From: Tritrichomonas foetus
Taxonomy: Eukaryota > Parabasalia > Tritrichomonadida > Tritrichomonadidae
Length of the DNA stretch: 18,209 nt
Assembly: GCA_001839685.1 (NCBI GenBank)
Contig: MLAK01001366.1
Location: forward strand, 1 to 18,209
Direction of reading: 5' to 3'
In this document: piece after piece, positions 15,808-18,209 of the stretch
Numbering within the stretch: position 1 is the first letter of the stretch
Layout: every line of letters starts with the position of its first letter
Notes under the pieces: model-generated
Database searches by the model: none
Told to the model about the DNA's origin: nothing
Seen by the model: the letters and a program-made list of their open reading frames with translations, nothing else
Made by a program: the position numbers and the translations under genes

Positions 15808-16269
15808 TTATTTTGGTGACCATGGTGAAACAGGTTGCTCCATAACAGGTGGCATTTTATAATTATTGTTGCTTTCGATATGATCTTTTGTTGCTGGGCG
15901 TGAATCAACATTTTTATCAATTATTCTATCTTTTGATCCTCCGCCATCGAATTGGTCTGGGAAATACGGAAAGCGATTGAATTCATCTTCGTAAAGCATT
16001 GGGGCTGGAGGCAACTTTTTCATTATTGGAAATTCTTCGACGAGGTTTACAGTTAAACAGTGTCCGTTAAATTGAAGCTGGCTTATTTCTTCGGCACATT
16101 TCTCGCGCGTGCCTGTGAATGTTACTGCGATGAGAAAATTTTGATCAAATCCGATAGAAACTTCGATTATTGAATCAGCAATCTTTTCAATTGCTGCCCG
16201 AACTTTGTCACGCGTATAGTTTGGTGGGAATCCTGCCACTTGTAAATAATAAATTTCTTTACTTGTCAT
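15808..16269 (-). CDS. Small RRM-like RNA-binding protein with Pro-rich tail
   Basis: The first 80 of 153 residues follow the RRM pattern. YYLQVAGFP (7-15) sits at RNP2, a helix follows (RDKVRAAIEKIA), NFLIAVTF (44-51) sits at RNP1, a second helix (REKCAEEISQLQ) comes next, and FNGHCLTVNLVEE gives the last strand. The RNP1 aromatic positions are only partly kept, so RNA binding may be weak or the domain may bind protein instead. The tail (about 85-153) is disordered and Pro/Asp/Asn-rich and ends VMEQPVSPWSPK, with possible SP phosphorylation sites. A CAACGGTTAA box on the minus strand (16330-16321) lies about 52 bases before the ATG. Upstream boxes and an intact frame suggest an active gene. 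Confidence 0.75.
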   Translation of the reverse strand: MTSKEIYYLQVAGFPPNYTRDKVRAAIEKIADSIIEVSIGFDQNFLIAVTFTGTREKCAEEISQLQFNGHCLTVNLVEEFPIMKKLPPAPMLYEDEFNRFPYFPDQFDGGGSKDRIIDKNVDSRPATKDHIESNNNYKMPPVMEQPVSPWSPK

Positions 16270-16320
16270 TTGTATAAAAATGTAAAAAAAATTGACCTCA
16301 AAAAGTTACGATTTATCCTC

Positions 16321-16330
16321 TTAACCGTTG
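16321..16330 (-). promoter_or_regulatory. CAACGGTTAA box upstream of the RRM gene
   Basis: On the minus strand the site reads CAACGGTTAA and contains both CAACGG and CGGTTA, good Myb-type cores. It is 52-61 bases before the ATG at 16269. It shares its core with the boxes before 1367 and eL36. Confidence 0.4.
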
Positions 16331-16454
16331 TATTAATGTATCGGAATATAAAACTTTACAACACAAAAGTAACATTTTGTAAACCTTGACTTTAATATTT
16401 TCCTTAGATATTTGGTAGATGATTTTAGTTATATATGTAGCTTACTATCAACAA

Positions 16455-16661
16455 ATGTTTCGCTTTTTTGAATTACCAATTTTTTCTGCAGAAAAGAATG
16501 AATCTAAAAAAGCATTGTTGATGAGAATTTGGGAAACTTTTTGAAGGAAGTGAAGACTATGTAATTTAGCTGAATCAAATCTTCGAGATATTTTAGTAGA
16601 TAAAGAAGAACTACTCAAGAAGATTGAAGAAGAGAAAAGCAAAGAAGAAGAAGAAGTTTAA
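16455..16661 (+). pseudogene. Short frame-broken coding remnant, coiled-coil C-terminus
   Basis: From the ATG at 16455 one frame reads MFRFFELPIFSAEKNESKK then LLMRIWETF and meets TGA at 16542. The +1 frame carries on with FEGSEDYVI to a TAG. The first frame resumes with AESNLRDILVDKEELLKKIE and an acidic/Lys end, stopping at 16661. The pieces read as one sensible charged helical protein of about 68 residues if a one-base gain near the T-run at 16538-16542 and a one-base loss near 16563-16568 are assumed. So it is either a pseudogene or a gene with two sequencing errors. I do not know the family. Confidence 0.5.
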
Positions 16662-16689
16662 GCTTTTAGTAGATGAACTCATCTTCGTT

Positions 16690-17010
16690 TCATTGTTCAT
16701 AGAATGGAATCTCATCATAAAGTAGTTTGAATTCAGTTCTTACTTTAATTTTGAACACCAACGCAGGAAATTTGCAATGTGGTCTATTTTTGTTACAGTA
16801 ATTTGACATTTCAGACATAAAGTTAACTTTGTAAATATTAGGACGTGTTGTCCACATTCCATAAAGATCCCAGGCTTTTTCTGGTGGCACACCTTCAAGA
16901 AAGTGTTGGTAATAAGCAACTAAGAAGTTCTTAACAGAAGAAGTTGTAGCTTCCATCATTGCCTTCTCTGCTTCCAATTGGAGGCACTTTTGGGGTGAAT
17001 TTTGTAGCAT
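16690..17010 (-). CDS. Orphan 106-residue protein
   Basis: The frame is open from the ATG at 17010 to TGA at 16690. The product begins MLQNSPQKCLQLEAEKAMME and has a helical middle (VKNFLVAYYQHFLEG) and a C-terminal part with several Cys and aromatic residues (MSNYCNKNRPHCKFP). No signal peptide, membrane segment or known motif is seen. Its amino-acid balance looks like a real cytosolic protein rather than chance, but it stands among decayed sequences and may itself be a remnant of something longer. Confidence 0.5.
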   Translation of the reverse strand: MLQNSPQKCLQLEAEKAMMEATTSSVKNFLVAYYQHFLEGVPPEKAWDLYGMWTTRPNIYKVNFMSEMSNYCNKNRPHCKFPALVFKIKVRTEFKLLYDEIPFYEQ

Positions 17011-17086
17011 GATGAAAATTAAGAAATGAGATGAAAGTTTAGAATTCAGGTGTAAATGAATTGTATTAATACCATAAAATAACCAA

Positions 17087-17218
17087 ATGCACCTTTCATC
17101 TTTAAGGGGTTGCTGTCAAATTTATTCTATCGTCACACGTTTTAAAAATAAGAAACTAAAGGAAGATTTTATAAAACTCAATGAAGAAGGGAATGTCCAA
17201 AGAATAAGGACAAAGTAA
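17087..17218 (+). CDS. Possible 43-codon ORF, charged; may be a remnant
   Basis: The ATG at 17087 opens 43 codons ending in TAA at 17216-17218. The C-terminal half (FKNKKLKEDFIKLNEEGNV, then QRIRTK) has the composition of a real charged helix. The N-terminal half (MHLSSLRGCCQIYSIVTR) does not look protein-like. It could be the end of a decayed gene. Weak call. Confidence 0.2.
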   Translation: MHLSSLRGCCQIYSIVTRFKNKKLKEDFIKLNEEGNVQRIRTK

Positions 17219-17650
17219 GAAGCTAAAACTGAACTATTGCATTTCGAAACAAAAAAATATATTTGTTATATAATTTATTCTAATTTCATTTATGTTGACT
17301 TTTTCGGTTGTATATTAATTTGAAAATACCTGTTATATGATTATTTCATTTTTTTAGTGAATTTAAATGGTTATGATGATTATTTTTAAAATCGAAATTT
17401 TCAACGAAAAATAACTTTATGAGTATTGAGCCATTTGCTTTGACATCAAATAATCGCGAATAATATTAAAAATACTAAAAACTAATTGAGGCGAAATTAA
17501 AGATAAATCGATTTGAGGAAATTTCGGAAAATTAATTATCAGCTTTAAAATTAGGGTCAGATCGGTAAGGAAATATATAAATCGTTGGTTCGTACTGATT
17601 TATTCTGTAATAGATCAGCGTTGAGGTCTTCTTCGTTATTTTTAGAATAA
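17219..17650. other. AT-rich spacer, nothing recognised
   Basis: Very AT-rich. I see no gene, RNA or repeat. The last 100 bases may be the promoter of the broken ORF at 17651 (ATCGTTGG at 17581 and a pyrimidine stretch at 17624-17642). Confidence 0.4.
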
Positions 17651-17830
17651 ATGTTCTCGTTTGGACGATCACTTTTTTCTTTCAATTTTCCAAAAACTCA
17701 CAGAAAAAAGTAAAAAAAATTCTGAAGAACTAAGTAAAGAAAAAGTTGCATCATCTTCAAGAAAAAGTTTGTATCGGTAGAACCATTCTATGTCAATAAA
17801 CGCAAACAAGGCCAATTTGAATTGAAATAG
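17651..17830 (+). pseudogene. Short frame-broken coding remnant
   Basis: From the ATG at 17651 frame A reads MFSFGRSLFSFNFPK. A +1 shift in the A5 run at 17692-17696 leads to frame B, LTEKSKKNSEELSKEKVASS, which stops at 17780. Frame A then resumes from about 17765 as KFVSVEPFYVNKRKQGQFEL and ends in TAG at 17828-17830. All three pieces look protein-like, and outer pieces share one frame, so two compensating single-base changes would explain it, at poly-A tracts in both cases. It is either a pseudogene or homopolymer sequencing error in a gene of about 60 codons. Family unknown. Confidence 0.5.
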
Positions 17831-18209
17831 AATCCTTAATTCTATTCTCTAATGTAGAATTATTGGATATGCACCTTCCAATACAATCATTTTTAATGAT
17901 TCTTATATTAATAGTTTTATTGTATTTGATGAAATACATATTCTTTTGAGTTTATATATCAAACATATATTATGAATTAATAGTTTAAAAACAAGTACAT
18001 CAGTGAATATTTAGATATTGATTTTCAGAATTATTCAAAAAAATAATTTTTATACAATTATTGAATACACTCTCAATTAAATTGAATGAATACAATAAAT
18101 ATATTCAAAATCATTGAATTTATTTTCTGAACAAATCATTAATTGAATACTTTTTAGATTTCATCTTTTAAATGATGTAGTTTTATATGTAAAAAACTTA
18201 AAATCATTT
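17831..18209. other. AT-rich end of window, nothing firm
   Basis: It contains small inverted pairs: AATAGAAT (17826-17833) with ATTCTATT (17839-17846), and AATCATT-TTT-AATGATT near 17885-17902. No gene is seen. A gene beyond the window edge cannot be judged. Confidence 0.4.

Noticed and set aside
1..18209. Introns with the trichomonad GTATGT / ACTAACACACAG pattern
   Set aside because: I looked near frame breaks and gene starts and found no such pair; all intact genes are single frames.
1..18209. tRNA genes, rRNA, CRISPR or an intact transposon
   Set aside because: No cloverleaf with internal A/B boxes, no spaced repeat array, and no transposase motif or terminal repeat pair was found by eye.

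Overview
The window looks like nuclear DNA of a parabasalid (trichomonad) protist. It is AT-rich, and its genes are intronless with short spacers. They include eukaryote-only families: methionine aminopeptidase 2, ribosomal protein eL36, a CTD-type phosphatase, an SH3 protein and a CHD-like chromatin protein. Several stops run into TAAA, as in the trichomonad poly(A) signal. Core-promoter-like sites (CGGTTA/ACGAT Myb-type boxes, CCTTT just before a start codon) fit what is known for Trichomonas vaginalis. Remnants of a BTB/discoidin-like family, which I recall from Tritrichomonas-type genomes, favour that lineage. The species assignment is inference.

Layout. 82-786 (-) encodes a small basic protein with a signal-like N-terminus. 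1367-2080 (+) encodes a BAR-like coiled-coil protein with codon use typical of high expression and ACGAT sites upstream. It converges on 2551-3213 (-), an SCP/CTDSP-type phosphatase, and a 22-bp tandem repeat array lies between their 3' ends. 3452-5674 (+) encodes a large unrecognised helical protein. 5675-6822 contains a broken BTB/discoidin-like gene. 6823-7890 (-) encodes a coiled-coil protein and diverges from 8209-10989 (+), which resembles the C-terminal part of CHD6-9 remodelers but has no ATPase. 11496-12731 (+) is methionine aminopeptidase 2 with all catalytic residues, and 13067-13327 (+) is eL36.

13328-14147 carries a second, inverted remnant of the same discoidin-like domain, 89 of 100 bases identical to the first. 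14148-15179 (-) encodes an SH3 protein and 15808-16269 (-) an RRM-like protein. From 16270 to the end the window is gene-poor: a 106-residue orphan (16690-17010, -), a 43-codon ORF, and two short frame-broken coding remnants.

The genes do not form an operon. MetAP2 and eL36 both belong to protein synthesis; the CHD-like, CTD-phosphatase and RRM proteins may act in gene expression; the BAR-like and SH3 proteins may act at membranes or the cytoskeleton. I saw no tRNA, rRNA, CRISPR array or intact mobile element. The best leads are the free-standing CHD-like C-terminal module and the paired discoidin remnants.
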